From NCBI GenBank assembly GCA_019188255.1, contig JAETXT010000001.1, positions 5,456,001-5,520,000 on the forward strand: a stretch of 64,000 bases of DNA. Direction: 5' to 3'. Numbering within the stretch: the stretch's first letter is position 1; each line of letters opens with the position of its first letter. A program made the position numbers and the translations under genes. Of this stretch, positions 32,817-45,289 are shown one piece after another. The notes under the pieces are model-generated. The model saw only the letters and a list, made by a program, of their open reading frames with translations, was not told where the DNA came from and made no database searches. The stretch comes from Verticillium longisporum. Taxonomy: Eukaryota; Ascomycota; Sordariomycetes; Glomerellales; Plectosphaerellaceae.

Positions 32817-35063
32817 TTACAAGAACAGAACGGCGAGGAAGGTCGCAAACGCCACGTTGTAGAACGCTACAGAGTAAAGGGTTACTCCAGCAGCAGTCAC
32901 AACCGAATCTGGGGGGTATTTAGTTCCGGTCTTGCCTCCGTTTTGCACGGGTGTACCCTTGTCCACTCCAGATGGGGGAGGCTTCTGGTTATTGTTTCCG
33001 TTGTTTCCGTTGTTGGCAGGGGTGTCCTTAGACTTGTTGTTGCCTTCGCCCCCAGACTTGTTGTTGCCTTCACCTCCAGACTTGTGAGAAGCGCCACCAT
33101 CATGCTGGTCCTCATCTTCGTCATCGCAAACCAGACCGGGTGTGGGAGTCGGCTTCACCACAAAGTGCTTGGCACCCGCCAAGTAATCAAGAGTGATCAC
33201 AGTATCACTCCCAGGGCACCACGTTGTCGTTTTGGTGATGATTTCTGTAGTGACACCACCCAGGGGGCAATCATGGACAGTCGTGGGGCAAGCCGTGATG
33301 GTAGCGACCCTGGTTTCATACATCGTGGAAGTCAGCGTCGGATGACCTGTCATTCTTTCAGTCCCGGTGGCCGAAGTTGTCGAGTTTGACGGCCTTGTGG
33401 TGTGGCCTGTCTTGGAACTAGATGGATCCGCCCTCACACTGCCAGTCTTTGTTAGCAGGCATTTCGAGAAAGGTTGCACATCTGATCGATAAGAGCTTTC
33501 ATCGATGCTGGAGGACACGAATGATCCAACACGCATCTCCGCCTCCATTCTTATCGCCGAGAACATGCATATCCACGCCCCATGACAAAAATGGCACCAC
33601 TTACGCTGGCTTGCAACCGGTCAGGTCCGGAATGGCGTTAGGACCGCTGCCAAAGGTGACAACCTTGCCCTCGCAGTCCGCAGCCTGGGCCAAAGCAACT
33701 TGCTGGTTATCAAAATCGTAGCTGATGTACGCCGATTGGAAGAATGGGGCTGTTCGTTGTCCGTGTTAGCGAGCGCTGGCTCCCAAAGTGGTAGCTTCGA
33801 CTTGCCTCCGAGCACCAACTGTCCCTTCGAGGTCACCAACACTCCCACGAAACAATGGTCACTGCCTTTTTCCAAGACTGCATCCTGGATGATGTCTTTG
33901 TATGGGATCTTAATCGTCGCTTCGCCGAACTTAAAGTCCCAACTTCCCGGTCCGGCTCGCAGAGAGCAGGGAGCAGTATACGCGTCCTTTCCATTGTTGA
34001 CGGCGCCCATACCGCGTAGGAGAGGATCAGCAAATGCATGAGTCAGTCGCAGATATTGGTTAGAGGTGTCGAGCGTCAAGGTGGAATGGTTGGGGTCGAC
34101 GCTGTAAACCTCCTGCGCGCCGTTCGAGGTGGACTGGCCAAGGCCCGTGAGAACCAGGGAAGGTCTAGATAGAGAGCATCTCGGTCAGTAACTGATGGTT
34201 TTTGGAGGGTTCAAAATCCGGTCTGTCATATTCACTTACTCCCATGTGCCCAGTTCATCCTTCACCAAAGGTCGCTTGACAAGTTTGCCCTCGAACCGAC
34301 CAGTATTGGCACCGCCGAAGAGGAGGCCAGCTATTGGCTAGGTCAATATGATACGCCGAAGCAAGGTTCCACCGTTGCCTACCTTTGGGATCGTCAAAGT
34401 CCCGCAGATCAAGACTATAGGTACGGCTGGCTATCGCTTTCTGGGCTGCCAAATTATCAAGGACACTGTTGAATGGCTTGCCTGCTTCATAGCCAAGATC
34501 ACGGTCAGGACCAATACTAAAGGCACCGATGTCGCCCTCATGAGGTTTCGCAATTCCGAATCGCTGCTTGGGGATCGAAATCCCACCAATTGTCATGACG
34601 TCTTCATGCAAATCAAGGTGGAACTTCATCAAGCTGGGCGGGGTGACGGTCGGGTCTCCATAAACAACATCAACTGATCCCAAGGATCTGTTGGAGAACG
34701 TGATGGATTTCCGGGCATTGAATTCCAACGAAGGAACCCCTTGACGAAGTTAGTTACCGACTTCCCGAGGCATCACAGACCATACTCACAAGTTATATCA
34801 GACCTCGAATTGAGAAGAAGACCAACTTCCTGGGGCGGAGTTCCCACCTTGACGTTGATGCTGTAGAAACTCGCGCTGACATCATCGCCGTTGACTAAGG
34901 TCGCCTTGACGAACGTAGCTTCAACACCCCTAGGACCAACGTTTCTCGGGCCTTGCAGCTTGTCGGTAAACCCGAGAGGGGCGGGAGACCTAAGATTGCC
35001 AGGAACGGCCCCGGCCAAGCCCAGGATGGCGGCCAGAACTAGGCCGTGCAGTGAGGGATTCAT
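32817..35063 (-). CDS. Secreted, GPI-type aspartic-protease homologue lacking catalytic motifs
   Basis: Six exons on the minus strand: 35063-34790, 34739-34380, 34327-34240, 34164-33806, 33749-33605 and 33438-32817, all phases consistent, 615 residues. The 33750-33805 intron appears to be GC-AG (gcaagt donor). The last intron (166 bp) is less sure. A signal peptide (LVLAAILGLAGAVP), then YSINVKVGTPPQEV identify the pepsin (A1) fold. LGGAPFFQSAYISYDFDN and the Ser/Thr-rich tail with Cys motifs, a Lys/Asn/Gly-rich repeat (two copies of KSGGEGNN) and a hydrophobic C-terminus fit a yapsin-like GPI-anchored surface protein. The first active site should read DTG but reads NSR, and the second reads DTS. 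Proteolytic activity is therefore unlikely. It could be a structural or decoy surface protein. Confidence 0.75.
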
Positions 35064-35982
35064 TTGTCGAGCGAGTGGAATTTTTTTTTTAAAAAAAGAA
35101 TGTAGGAGGTTGGAGCGAATGGATGCTAAGACTAATACCAAGTACAGAGGGGACCACGCAACGAGAGCAAGGCTTTATAAGAAACTGGCGACGACTCTAT
35201 TCATCCCAGTCAAATGTGACTCTGATTTCACAAGCTTTATGCTGAATTCTTGAGCATCTGTTGTGCTTCTCGTGTCTAGTCGCTGGCAAAGTTAATACTT
35301 GGGCGAGATTCCAACACTCTCGGATCCAACCTTAATAACTGTGCCTTGCGACTTGTTTAGGACCTCATCGCATACCAGTGGCTTCCACAGAAAGTCTTTT
35401 TTGGTCTATAACGAGGAATTCCATCCCGGCAACAATCCCCTATGCTCTCGAAGTTAAATGTCGACCGCAAAGTTCTCCTTGCTGGCACGCACGACACCCT
35501 CTACAGGTGTCATGACTCGCCCCGGAACTGAGTACTACAGTATGTCGTCTTTGTTCGATGGGACTGTATAGACACATCATTCCGCTGTGCCCCTGACTAG
35601 TGTCGGATTTCTCTTCATTGTTTGGCCCGAGGGCCGATGTATGGGAGCCTCCCTGGCCTTATCACCAGAGCACTTGAACACATTGCGGAGGGGGCCGCCG
35701 TACCTCATGTGCCTCGGCGAAAGCGGCTTGCTGACGACAGGCTCACAGTACAAATATAGGGAAAGACAAACAAACATAATAATCTCATTCAGACCCAACT
35801 CATCGGTACATGAAAAGTGCCAAATCTAAGCCAAACCCGAAATCATGCTCCACAGATCAAGTTCAACCTGTGAAACAAACGCTAGCCAAAACGCCACCAA
35901 TACCCCCAAACCCTCCATCGTGTGCTCATGAAAGATTGGCCAACTGGCCGAATCTCATACATCGACCGTTGTAATTCCCCGA
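35064..35982. other. Intergenic between two minus-strand genes
   Basis: 919 bases: promoter of the aspartic-protease homologue and 3' region of the KEN-box gene. A run of T then A at 35080-35096 lies just upstream of the 35063 start. Nothing else is seen. Confidence 0.5.
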
Positions 35983-37253
35983 TTAGTTCCCTGTCGTCGC
36001 CGCTTCCACGTCGTCGCCCTTCGTGCTGTCGCTCTCCCAAACCTCAAAGCTCTCGCCAGTGCCCTCTACTGGCTGAAGCACAGCTGCCTTGGCAGCAAGA
36101 GTACCCGTCTTCTCCATCAATTCGTCAACTTCATTTGAAATCTCGACGACAGGCTGCGTTGACTCGACTTTCGGCTCCGTAGATAACTCGAATGTGCTAG
36201 GGCCTCGTACCGAGGCCTCTTGCTCATCATCCGCGGGAACAAATATGACCGAGCTCTCATCACAACCCAAAGCATAAAATGCAGCAGCATCCATCTCGCC
36301 GAGCGCTGTCCTCTGCTTCTCAATGACCATATCATCTTCTTGGCTGCGGCTCTGGCGTGCTGTCGTCTGACTGACATCGTCGGCCGGGGGCACGTTCTCC
36401 TTGTCGCGGCCTTCTGCGCGCTCGCGAGTGGCCTTGACCTCGCTCTCTTCATCGGAACTAATGTCGAGCACACAAGTTCCATGCTGTAGCATGTTGGTCA
36501 TCTCCTGCTCAGGGGTATCTTCGTGAATATCGAAGAACCATGATGCCTTCATGTCAGGCTCGAGAAGATCTTTGGTAACCGTGGCCCTGGGCGATACGAC
36601 GACGGGTGTGGTCAGAGATTGCGCAGAAATGGGCGAGCGCGCGGCGTAGCTGGGAATGGTGCCCTTGAGGGCAGCATCGAGGCTGAAGGGAGCAGCGGCG
36701 GAGAGGTTGAAGAGGGGCGGGTCCACACGGGTGTAAGGACCAGCAGTCCGACGTCGGCTAGACAAAATGCCACTGCGCTTGCTGCGCGTCGGAGAGCGAC
36801 CAGCCGGTGCGGAGAAGGGAGAGGACTTGGCGATGGCCGTGTTGAGTTTTGCGGCTGGAGACTTGGGCTGGAGCAGAGCACGAGCACGGGTAGACGCCAA
36901 AGGGGTGGCCTTGGTGGAGCTGCGGAAGGTCGAGCTCTGGTTCAGAGGCGTGGAAGCTTTCAGGATGTAGGCAGTAGGCTTAAGAAGATCTTTGGCAGGG
37001 TACGAGATGCTTGAAGCCTTGGAACGTTTAGAGAAGAGGGAGGGGTCGATGTTTTCAGAGTCGTCGTTCTCGACCACATCAGCGGCCTTGCGCTTGGCGC
37101 CCGAAGCTTGTGGAAGAGCTGGTCTGAAGTTAGTGACGGATGGACGTATCGGCCTACACGAATCATACCATTCTGGCGGTTCTTCAGACTACCCAAGTTC
37201 TGGAGTCGGGCTCCGTCGAGAGGTGCAAATGGCTGGCGGGAGAGAGTAGCCAT
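35983..37253 (-). CDS. Disordered nuclear-type protein with a KEN box, function unknown
   Basis: Two exons, 37253-37169 and 37118-35983, with intron 37119-37168 (gtatga..gaccag); 406 residues. The N-terminus RQPFAPLDGARLQNLGSLKNRQN is protein-like and looks conserved; KRKAADVVENDDSENIDPSL follows. Most of the rest is low-complexity, with Ser/Pro/Arg stretches (RSPTRSKRSG) carrying many minimal S/T-P sites. A second ordered-looking segment (WFFDIHEDTPEQEMTNMLQHG, about 220-240) precedes an acidic SDEESE patch. RDKENVPP at about residue 267 is a good APC/C-Cdh1 KEN degron. I do not recognise the family. The KEN box, phospho-sites and basic patches suggest a cell-cycle-regulated chromosomal protein, comparable in style to sororin or securin; that is inference. 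Confidence 0.72.
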
Positions 37254-40200
37254 GGCGATCGTGGTGGGGGCACGTCTCGTAATTTTGATTTGCGAAGCGA
37301 TAACAAGTTGTAGCGGATGAAGAGACGATGACACCAGGTCGAACGGACTCGCTTTTGAGGGGCAATCGATTGCTGTTGAGGGCGTTGCCACCAAGAAGCG
37401 ATGAGGATACCGGCTCCCTTCACCGATAAAAGGAGGTGTGCTGATGTCCAAGGGGAGACTGTGTCTCGATAGAGTCGGCATTGGTTTGTTTGTTATTGCC
37501 TCGGGGGTTGATGCTCAGGGCAAGGTGCAAGAGAACGAAGCTTGCAGGAACAATGAATGATTGAGGAGGGGACAGCGAGGGACAAAAGGGAGTAGAAGTG
37601 GTGTGCGCAGGGAGAGGGAGCGAGACAAGGCCGGACCAAAAAGGGGATCAGCGGGCTTGGGTGGGCTGTCTTGGAACCAGTTCAGCGCGCGTGGTCACTG
37701 AGACGGGTCGGGTCGATGGCGCAGGCCTCAGAAGATGGATTTGGACCTGTTGGAGAGGAGTCGTGAGTTTCGATTGCTGCTGCTGGTGCTGCGGTCGTCT
37801 GGTGTGTTTGAAGCTTGCGCTTCACCTAGGTTCTCAGGAAGAGGGGCAAGCAGGAACAGTAGATACACAACCGATGCTGAGACGGTTGAAGACGCAGGGC
37901 AGACGCAGGAGATGGACGATTGATCGGGTGGATCGATGAGCGAGGAAGGGAAATAATGTGCGCTGGGCGAGTTGGTCGAGCTGAATTGAGAAGTGCCTCG
38001 ATGAAAGTGCAGTTGTGGGTGGTGATTTGCTGTGCTGTGGCGACTGGTGAGACTTGGGGAGCGGACATGCATCTGCGGCCTGGCAGGTTGTTGCTGATGA
38101 TTACTGCCAAGGACCAATCGTCGCGTTGAGTTGGAGGGGACGAGCGCCAACGGGGAGCCAATGACAGCCAGACTTCCGCGTCGTGTTCCTGGCGCAGGAG
38201 CGTACCACTTTGCGCGTTGAAATGGCGTTCACCCCACTTTTTCCCTACTACCCACGCGCGACGATAAAGGGGGGAGCCTGCCCTTGATTCCCGCCAGCGG
38301 CTTCCCCGTGCGTGTTCGTGTTGGCGTCGCGGTCGTGATGCCCAGGCGTGCTTGCGCATGAAGATAGTGGTGTGGAAGTCGCGACCCCCCCCGCCATGAG
38401 AGGGCCCTACCTGCCTCACAGAACCACCCAGTCGCTACTGACGTCCCGGCACATCCCGGCCCTCACAATCTCTCACCGAACCTCGCAGTCTCACATAAGG
38501 AAGAAGCCATCTCCTACCTGCTACGCTGAGCACTTTACCTGACGCCTGTCTCTCTGGTATCTGTCTACTCACCGACTCTTCCGTTGCCCAGAATGCCTTT
38601 GACTACCTCTATTGCGTCGTCGGCCTGCGTCATCACAGCTGACGACTTGTGCCCCAGCGGCATGTCTCACGGTTCTGACTGACCACATCACATTCCTCCC
38701 ATCACCGGCCACCCCGACTCAGCCTGGGAAAAGTAGCAGAAGGTGCCAGCAGAACGGACCCTCCAAGTGAACTCTCCACAGATATGCCTTGCCGCAGACC
38801 ACGACGTGTTCCCATTGACTGGCTTCGCGGGTGGTCAACTGGCCCGGGGCCAGCCCGCTGGCCTCCTGGCCGGCCTTGTCGAGGCCTAGACAGATGAGCA
38901 GAGGTGATGATTTCATCCGCCTGGTATGAGACGTCATCCCTTTTCCCGCACCCTCACCTCCCACAGGCGCTCTCCTGACCGATCTACGCGACTCGAGTAC
39001 TGCCCCCTTCGCCCTTGGCCAGCCACCTCATCCATGTCGCCTCCAGCGCCTTGAGCCAACAAGTTTGCCCATCGGCCAGCGCTGGTATGGCTGATCACAC
39101 GATTGGCCTCTCGCAAGGACGATAGCCGCCTGTAGAAGCTTGGCCATCCATCTGTGGCCTGACACTGCTGCTGGGCGTCAGATTCTTGAGTCGCCTACTT
39201 GATCACTTGACAAAAACCTGTTCGATAACGTAAGAGCGTCACGGGGTTTGTTCTGTTCTGTCCCATACACATTGGGACCCAGGATCTACGTTCCGGCCGA
39301 GTGCGCTCCTTTTCGTGCGTACAATGCCTGTGGATCCGGCCGGCTGGACCGACGGGAGTGGGCTTGGCATTTGTCCGCCCCTCCGATATGGCCATGAACG
39401 ATAGTGCACGCCTGATTCTGATATTGCCCCTGAGCAACGCGACTCGGCAGTTACCGTTCGTCAGAACAGACGAACCATGCCTGTCTGGGTAGCGCGGGAT
39501 ATGACCTCTCTTTTGAGATTTTTCCGTCCCCCAGGTATCCTTGTTTCATATTTTGGCACATGTGCCTATGTCAGCCACGGAAAGATTTTCAGACCGAAAG
39601 CAAGGGACCTGTCTTGAACGGTCCGTGACCCTTCTGCTTGCTGTTGTTTTTGGACTTCGGGCTTTGCGCCCGGCGGGAAAACCATCGCGCTGTATCATCG
39701 AATACAGATTTGCACTCAGAACAACCCCATGTTGCTAGCTGAAAGCATGTGCTCCCGTGGCGAATCGGCTTCAAGCAGACCTATGAATCGTGCATCGCAC
39801 GCGAAAGCTTCCCCGGACGGCAGATAGCTGCCATGTCCCCGAACCCAACAACTCTAAAGGTAAACATATTTTCGTCCTATCAGCGAATTTGCGTGTGATA
39901 GGTGCAAACTCAAGTCTGGCTTTCCGCGCGACATCGTGGTCTAGCTAGTTTGGGATGGATCGACTTACGATGAGAAAGACGTGGCACTGCTGAGACCGGA
40001 AGTGCATCTCACGAGAGGATCCCAACACAGTCGTGGTGCAACCCCAAAAAGGAGCTTCATAGCACGAGATCGCACGCTAATCGTAATGATTGCCCTGATT
40101 TTTATCGGCGGTTTTAGGGAAATCACCACTACTGGCGCAAAATCAAACAACTGAAGGTTGTTGACTGGCGTCCATTGATGAGCACTGCAATACGACCTAC

Positions 40201-41094
40201 TAGCGTAGGCCTGGGTGGACGGAAACAAATAGTTCCACGGGAGAATCGGTTTCGTTGCTTCAGAATAATTAAGATTCGGTTAGTCGGCACCAGACGGTGC
40301 CAACGATTCAGTTCTACGCACAATTCAGGCACGGAGCCTGGGGGGACGGCGCCGGCAGACGGGAGGGGCAAACGCCAGGGGTTTCGGCGCGCCGGCATCG
40401 TCAACAAGCATCTATCAAGCACTGGGCGACGACTTGAGGATGTCCGTCATTATCAGGAGGCGATGTGACAGGCCAGAGCTCGTGGCTCTGCATCCACAGC
40501 TGAAATGCGCCCCAGGTTTTCGCGCCATTATAGCCCCAGTCTTCGTTGTCTACTCAACGCATGACCCTATGCAATCCCCGTCGGACCCAGCTGTTCGGCT
40601 ACCGGCACGCCGTCTCCTATGTGATGCGGCTCAAAACTGCAGTGCCAAAGGGTTGTGTCGCTCGAGGAGGTTAGGCAAACGCGCGGCCCAAGACCGGGGG
40701 CTACGGGGGTACCTAGTCCTCCAATGTTCTGGGCTTTCAGGCCCGTCGACATCAGCCCTATCCTGATTCAGACAGTTGCCCGGCTCACCTCCACACCTCA
40801 CCCTGAGCTTGACGGCAATCTCATATCGCCAACCCGACTTAGTCGACGATGAGTGAACTGCAATACTCGAAGAATCTACAAAAGGGCGGCCAGGCGGCCA
40901 TGGACTACCTTCTGCCTTCTTTCTTGGCATCGACTCCTCATCAGTCTATCCAGCTACTTCATTCTTTACATACTTTTCTGTTTGACATATTCATTTTCAT
41001 CTTCGCTGCACCATATTTACATACGCAACAACTCGTACATACTCGTCTTCCCGTTTGATACGATACTCACATCCACTCTTTCTCTTTAACCAAA
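37254..41094. other. Large intergenic region (3.8 kb)
   Basis: It contains the promoters of the KEN-box and polygalacturonase genes. I examined both strands and found no open stretch with protein-like composition, no RNA gene and no long repeat. The last 250 bases (40900-41094) are AT/CT-rich and end in ctctttaaccaaaATG, a good fungal start context. Confidence 0.5.
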
Positions 41095-42206
41095 ATGCTT
41101 ACCAACGTCATCCTCGCTCTTGGAGCCCTGGCTTCCACCGCCACTGCCAACCCTCTTCCCGCCAAGTTTGAGGTCATCGAGGCTCGTGCCACCGCTTGCA
41201 CTTTCACTAACACCGCTGATCTTGCCAAGAGCAAGAAGACGTGTGACTCAATTACCCTCAACAACATTGCTGTCCCCGCGGGCACCACTCTAGACCTTTC
41301 CAGCCTCAAGAGCGGCGCCCACGTCGTTTTCCAGGGCAAGACTACCTTCGGCTACAAGGAGTGGGAAGGACCTCTTATTCAGATCTCTGGCGAGAAGATC
41401 ACCGTCGAAGGTGCCTCCGGCCACATCATTGACGCCGATGGCGCCCGCTGGTGGGATGGCCAGGGTGGCAACGGCGGCAAGACCAAGCCCAAGCTGCTTG
41501 CCGTCAAGGGCCTCAACAACTCGATCGTGAAGGGCCTCAACTTCAAGGACAGCCCGTGCATGGATGCAGTGTCAACACGGTGAACAACCTTCAGCTCATC
41601 GACGTGACCCTCGACGCCTCGGCCGGCGACTCCAAGGGTGGCCACAACACTGACGGCTTCGATGTCGGTAACGCCCAGAACATTCTCATCTCCGGCGCCA
41701 TTGTGAAGAACCAAGACGACTGTCTTGCTATCAACTCTGGCACCAACATCACCTTCACTGGAGGCAACTGCAGCGGCGGTCACGGCCTCTCCATCGGCTC
41801 TGTTGGCAACCGTTCTAACAACGTAGTCAAGACAATCCGCATCAACAACAGCAAAATTTCCAACTCTGACAACGGTGTCCGTATCAAGACCATCTCCGGC
41901 GCCACCGGTTCCGTCTCGGACGTCATCTACGACACCATCACCCTGTCCAACATTGCCAAGAACGGCATCGTCATCGAGCAGGACTACGAGAACGGCTCCC
42001 CTACCGGTACCCCTACCGCTGGTGTCCCCATCACCGGCCTCACCATCAACAAGGTTGTTGGTACCGTTGCCTCCAAGGGCACCAACGTCTACATTCTCTG
42101 CGCTAAGGGTGCGTGCTCCAACTGGAAGTGGAGTGGCGTCAACGTTACTGGCGGTGGCAAGCCCAAGAGCTGCCAGAACGTCCCCAGCCCTGCCGCGTGC
42201 TCTTGA
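41095..42206 (+). CDS. Secreted endopolygalacturonase (GH28), one frameshift
   Basis: A single exon, 370 residues after one base is restored. The signal peptide ([17 protein letters not shown]) is followed by a short propeptide ending near EARA. The enzyme cleaves alpha-1,4 bonds in pectic homogalacturonan outside the cell. All four GH28 signatures are present: [21 protein letters not shown] and VRIKT, holding the catalytic Asp and His residues, and the C-terminal Cys pairs (CAKGAC, C..CS) are in place. The frame changes just before the motif block, between LNFKDSP and [14 protein letters not shown], at 41551-41556; one C missing from ccc at 41553-41555 restores it. The gene is closely flanked by AT-rich intergenic DNA and is the nearest clear secreted enzyme to the transposon block. 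Confidence 0.9.
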
Positions 42207-43332
42207 AGGGATTCCTCTTTAGCGTTTATGACCACGACAAGCTAGCTCTTAGTGATTTTTTCTTCGCTTGAATATTGTCCAGAATATACCGTGGCCTGGG
42301 CTGCCAGCGGGTTTCTTAAAGTGAGAGTCCTTTCTTCGTGTCCCGTGCCCATGTGATTGTGACCAACAGGTTTTGCTCGATGGTCGGACAATCGGCGGGA
42401 TTACTATGCAGTGTCCCACGGTTGACTGGTGCAAACAGAGCTGTATGGGTCTGTGCTGCGTGCACGGCAGTTACGAAATATGCAAGAGTCCACAGAGGGG
42501 CGGCGTGAGATGACCGACGTCCTACCACCATGGAACATAAATTTGACAAGAGGCGAACACTGACTTTCAAAACGCGAGAAGGGTGCATGTAGATTGATGA
42601 GCCGTGAAGAAACGCCCGCTGCTGACCACTGTCTTTCTGCCTCCACGGGTATGTATGAGCAGCTATGTGTTTTTGAGTGTGGTGCAGGGCTGACACGACT
42701 AACAAATATCACATTTCTTATTCAATCAGGTTCGAAAATGAGAGCCCAGTAATCATATTGCAATCTTGCTGCTCAAGTCTTGCCTTCGAAAACGAAAGAT
42801 CGATCCAATAGCAGTTCACGTCAACCTACGAAGAATGCCTGCCATTCAAGCCGAACAACCATCGCAGGAGAATCCCAAAACAATCGGGATGGTCGTGGGA
42901 GTCGCAATGGGGGAACCCCCAGCCATTAGCGTGGCCATATTGCTCTGGGTCTGTTTCCTCCAACGATCTCCATGGGGCGCTTCCATGGTTTCGCTGAGAA
43001 CTCGAGCCCTGGCAAGGCGGAATCAAGTCCCTACCGAGCTTCACAATAAGGAGATTGCCGGTGGTGAGGTAACAACAGATGGGATTCCCTGACGCGCAAG
43101 TGAACACTGAATGGGATGGTGTGCATGGAGCCATAAAGAAGGCCATTGGAAGTATCAGGTGATAGAGATGTTTGCGTCCTTGGATGACCCATGGAACCCC
43201 AAAGGTGGGGAATAGCTCAGTTGCATACAACTATCAATTGCAAACGAGCTTCTGTGTTTTGCCTTCGTTCACTTCCGCAAGCCAGATAGACCCCTGTCGC
43301 TTCTTCAGTCTTCTCACGGGCCTACTTTCTTC
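42207..43332. other. Intergenic between convergent genes
   Basis: 1.1 kb between the polygalacturonase stop and the stop of the small minus-strand gene. Overlapping open stretches on both strands at 42766-43230 show no protein-like pattern; I leave them out. Confidence 0.45.
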
Positions 43333-43760
43333 TTAACGATGATCGACAAAGTGTTTGATGAACTCCCAGTTTTCTTCACAGGTTTCGGGTTTTGTGCCCG
43401 CCTTGCTCTTTTCGGGGTGACTTGCGGATCTGTAGGTACAAACGGCTGGAACTTGTGTGACCAAAGGGTCTCGATCTGCTTTCAGGCATGTCAGCTTTCT
43501 CTACACGAGTCCGAGTAAATGCTTGACATACCGGGCTTTGGTCTCATAGTGAGCCTCCTGGTTGCAATTTCGATGGCACCCGCAATGCGTGGAGCCTTCT
43601 CAGCATCGGTAAGGGTGCGTTGAAAGGCACAAAATTCTCTTGTGTCTTCACACGAGACGCTTGCGAGTGCTTGAGATTGGTTCTCCTGTGATAACTTGTC
43701 GTCGGACTTTGCCTTAGCAGCGACCGTTGATTTGCTGGAGTGTCTGTCCGGCGTGTCCAT
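43333..43760 (-). CDS. Small two-exon protein of unknown function
   Basis: Exons 43760-43532 and 43475-43333 with intron 43476-43531 (gtatgt..gctgac..gcag) give an unbroken 123-residue frame. The start MDTPDRHSSKS is chosen as the first ATG. The protein is polar and charged, with a middle segment EDTREFCAFQRTLTDAEKAP and a C-terminus PETCEENWEFIKHFVDHR. No signal peptide or membrane segment. The consistent splice phases, good donor and branch site, and charged amphipathic ends are the only evidence; I recognise no family. Confidence 0.5.
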
Positions 43761-44220
43761 ATTGAAAGTAGGTTGGGACCGCAAGTGAGTCACCAAGTCA
43801 AGTTAGGGGATAGTCGTCGCCAATGAGATGCGAATTTGCTCAGGGTTCTCTTTTCTGAGGGGAAGATTGTATTGCAAAGAGCAAGAGGGTGTTTCACGCG
43901 ACTTGATACCCAATTCTGCTAAAGTGAATGCGAAGTTAGAAAGCCTAAACATATTTGGGGATCGATGAGATCAAGGTGAATGATTCCTCATGACGTCGAG
44001 CCCTTGTGCTCCGTGCGTGGTCCTGGATGATGGTAGGCAGGAACCCCTGCCTGCGGCACTTGCCTGTGTCGAGGACCAATGTTCCGAACAGGCAAGAGGG
44101 GGGGACGAGTTTCAAGTGTTGGTTCCAGGCTGGACAGATAGTGTAAGGTCATAATGATTTCCATTTTTTTCATTCTTTTTCTTGTTAAAAAGACGATCTT
44201 GACTTGTTCCACGTTTTTCA
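43761..44220. other. Intergenic (460 bp)
   Basis: Region between two minus-strand genes, with a T-rich run at 44158-44185 just downstream of the dehydrogenase stop that may act in its 3' end formation. No gene seen. Confidence 0.4.
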
Positions 44221-45276
44221 TCACCGGACATCCTCCCCATCGTTGCCAGCACCATCAGATGTGCTTCGCAGCCTCTCAGTATCGGAACTCCTGCCCCACC
44301 AGTTTCTCGCTGACGTCCAGAGCATCTCTGCGTCAGGCTTGCTTGTTGCCCAGGAGTAGACCTGTTCCTTAAAGGGATCTGCGAGCTGACAGTCGTCAAA
44401 GTAGCCACCATTGTTTTTTGCGATTGTTGGGTCAAAGGCTGCAAAGACATGTGTTGCCACGCCCTCGTCGAGATTTTGAACTTGCTCCCCGTCTTCTCGA
44501 AGCCCCACATGAATCGTGTGCCAATCCTAGCATCGGCTTGTCGTAGATCCTCGACAAAGTCATCAAATGGACCTGTATGGTGGCTCACCAAGTTCGTCAT
44601 TATGCCGCCAGGATGAAGACTGAAGGCGAGAAGACCTCTGTCGCCGAGTTTCTCCGCCAACGACATCCCCATGAGGATATTTGCAGTCTTTGCCTGCCCA
44701 GAGGCCGCCCACTTCTCATAATACTTTCCGTCACTGAAGTTGTAGTCGGTCCACCGCATAGTGCCGAGGCGGTGCCCATTGCTGCTGATGTTGACAATCC
44801 GAGGTTCCTTGGAAGCTAGGATCTTATTCATGATGAGGTTTGTGAAGAGGAAATGACCGAGATGGCACGTTTGAAACTGGGTTTCAAAGCCGTCTTCGGT
44901 CAGGCTGAACGGGACGGCCATGACACCAGCGTTGTTTACAAGAACATCTATGTGCGAGATATCTGGCGAAGTGATTACCATCTCGGCAGCCTTGCGTACA
45001 TTGGAGAAAGACGCAAGATCCAGCTCGAGGGATTTGATGTCAATCTCAGGGTGTGTTGAGGCGATTTCATCAATAAGCTTTTGGATTTTGGTAGGTAGAC
45101 GACCGGCGAGGATAAAGCTTGGCGGGCTTTGAAGGCGCGATTTGTCGGATAAAGCTGTCCCCGAGACCAGAAGGGGAGACGCCAGTAACAAGGATTGTCT
45201 TATTGACGATGCTGGCAGCATAGTGGCGCACTAAATCGCCGGCTTTGGTATCCTGGTTAAAGATCGGTTTCGACAT
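44221..45276 (-). CDS. Short-chain dehydrogenase/reductase, two frameshifts and altered catalytic Tyr
   Basis: Read from ATG 45276 (MSKPIFNQDTK) to stop 44221; total length is exactly divisible by three because the two breaks cancel, giving 351 residues. The NAD(P)-binding loop is LVTGVSPSGLG, followed by LELDLASF, VNNAGVMA and PRIVNISSNGHRLG (catalytic Ser). The usual YGQSKTANIL motif reads SGQAKTANIL, so the catalytic Tyr is Ser. The late part NLDEGVATHVFAAFDP and DCQLADP matches the retinol-dehydrogenase-like fungal SDRs. The first break is near 45118-45126 (one extra base by or in ggg), the second at 44487-44490 (one base missing in cccc). The middle part is clearly SDR. If the Tyr change is real, catalysis is doubtful. 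Confidence 0.8.
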
Positions 45277-45289
45277 GTTTGAAGGCGGC

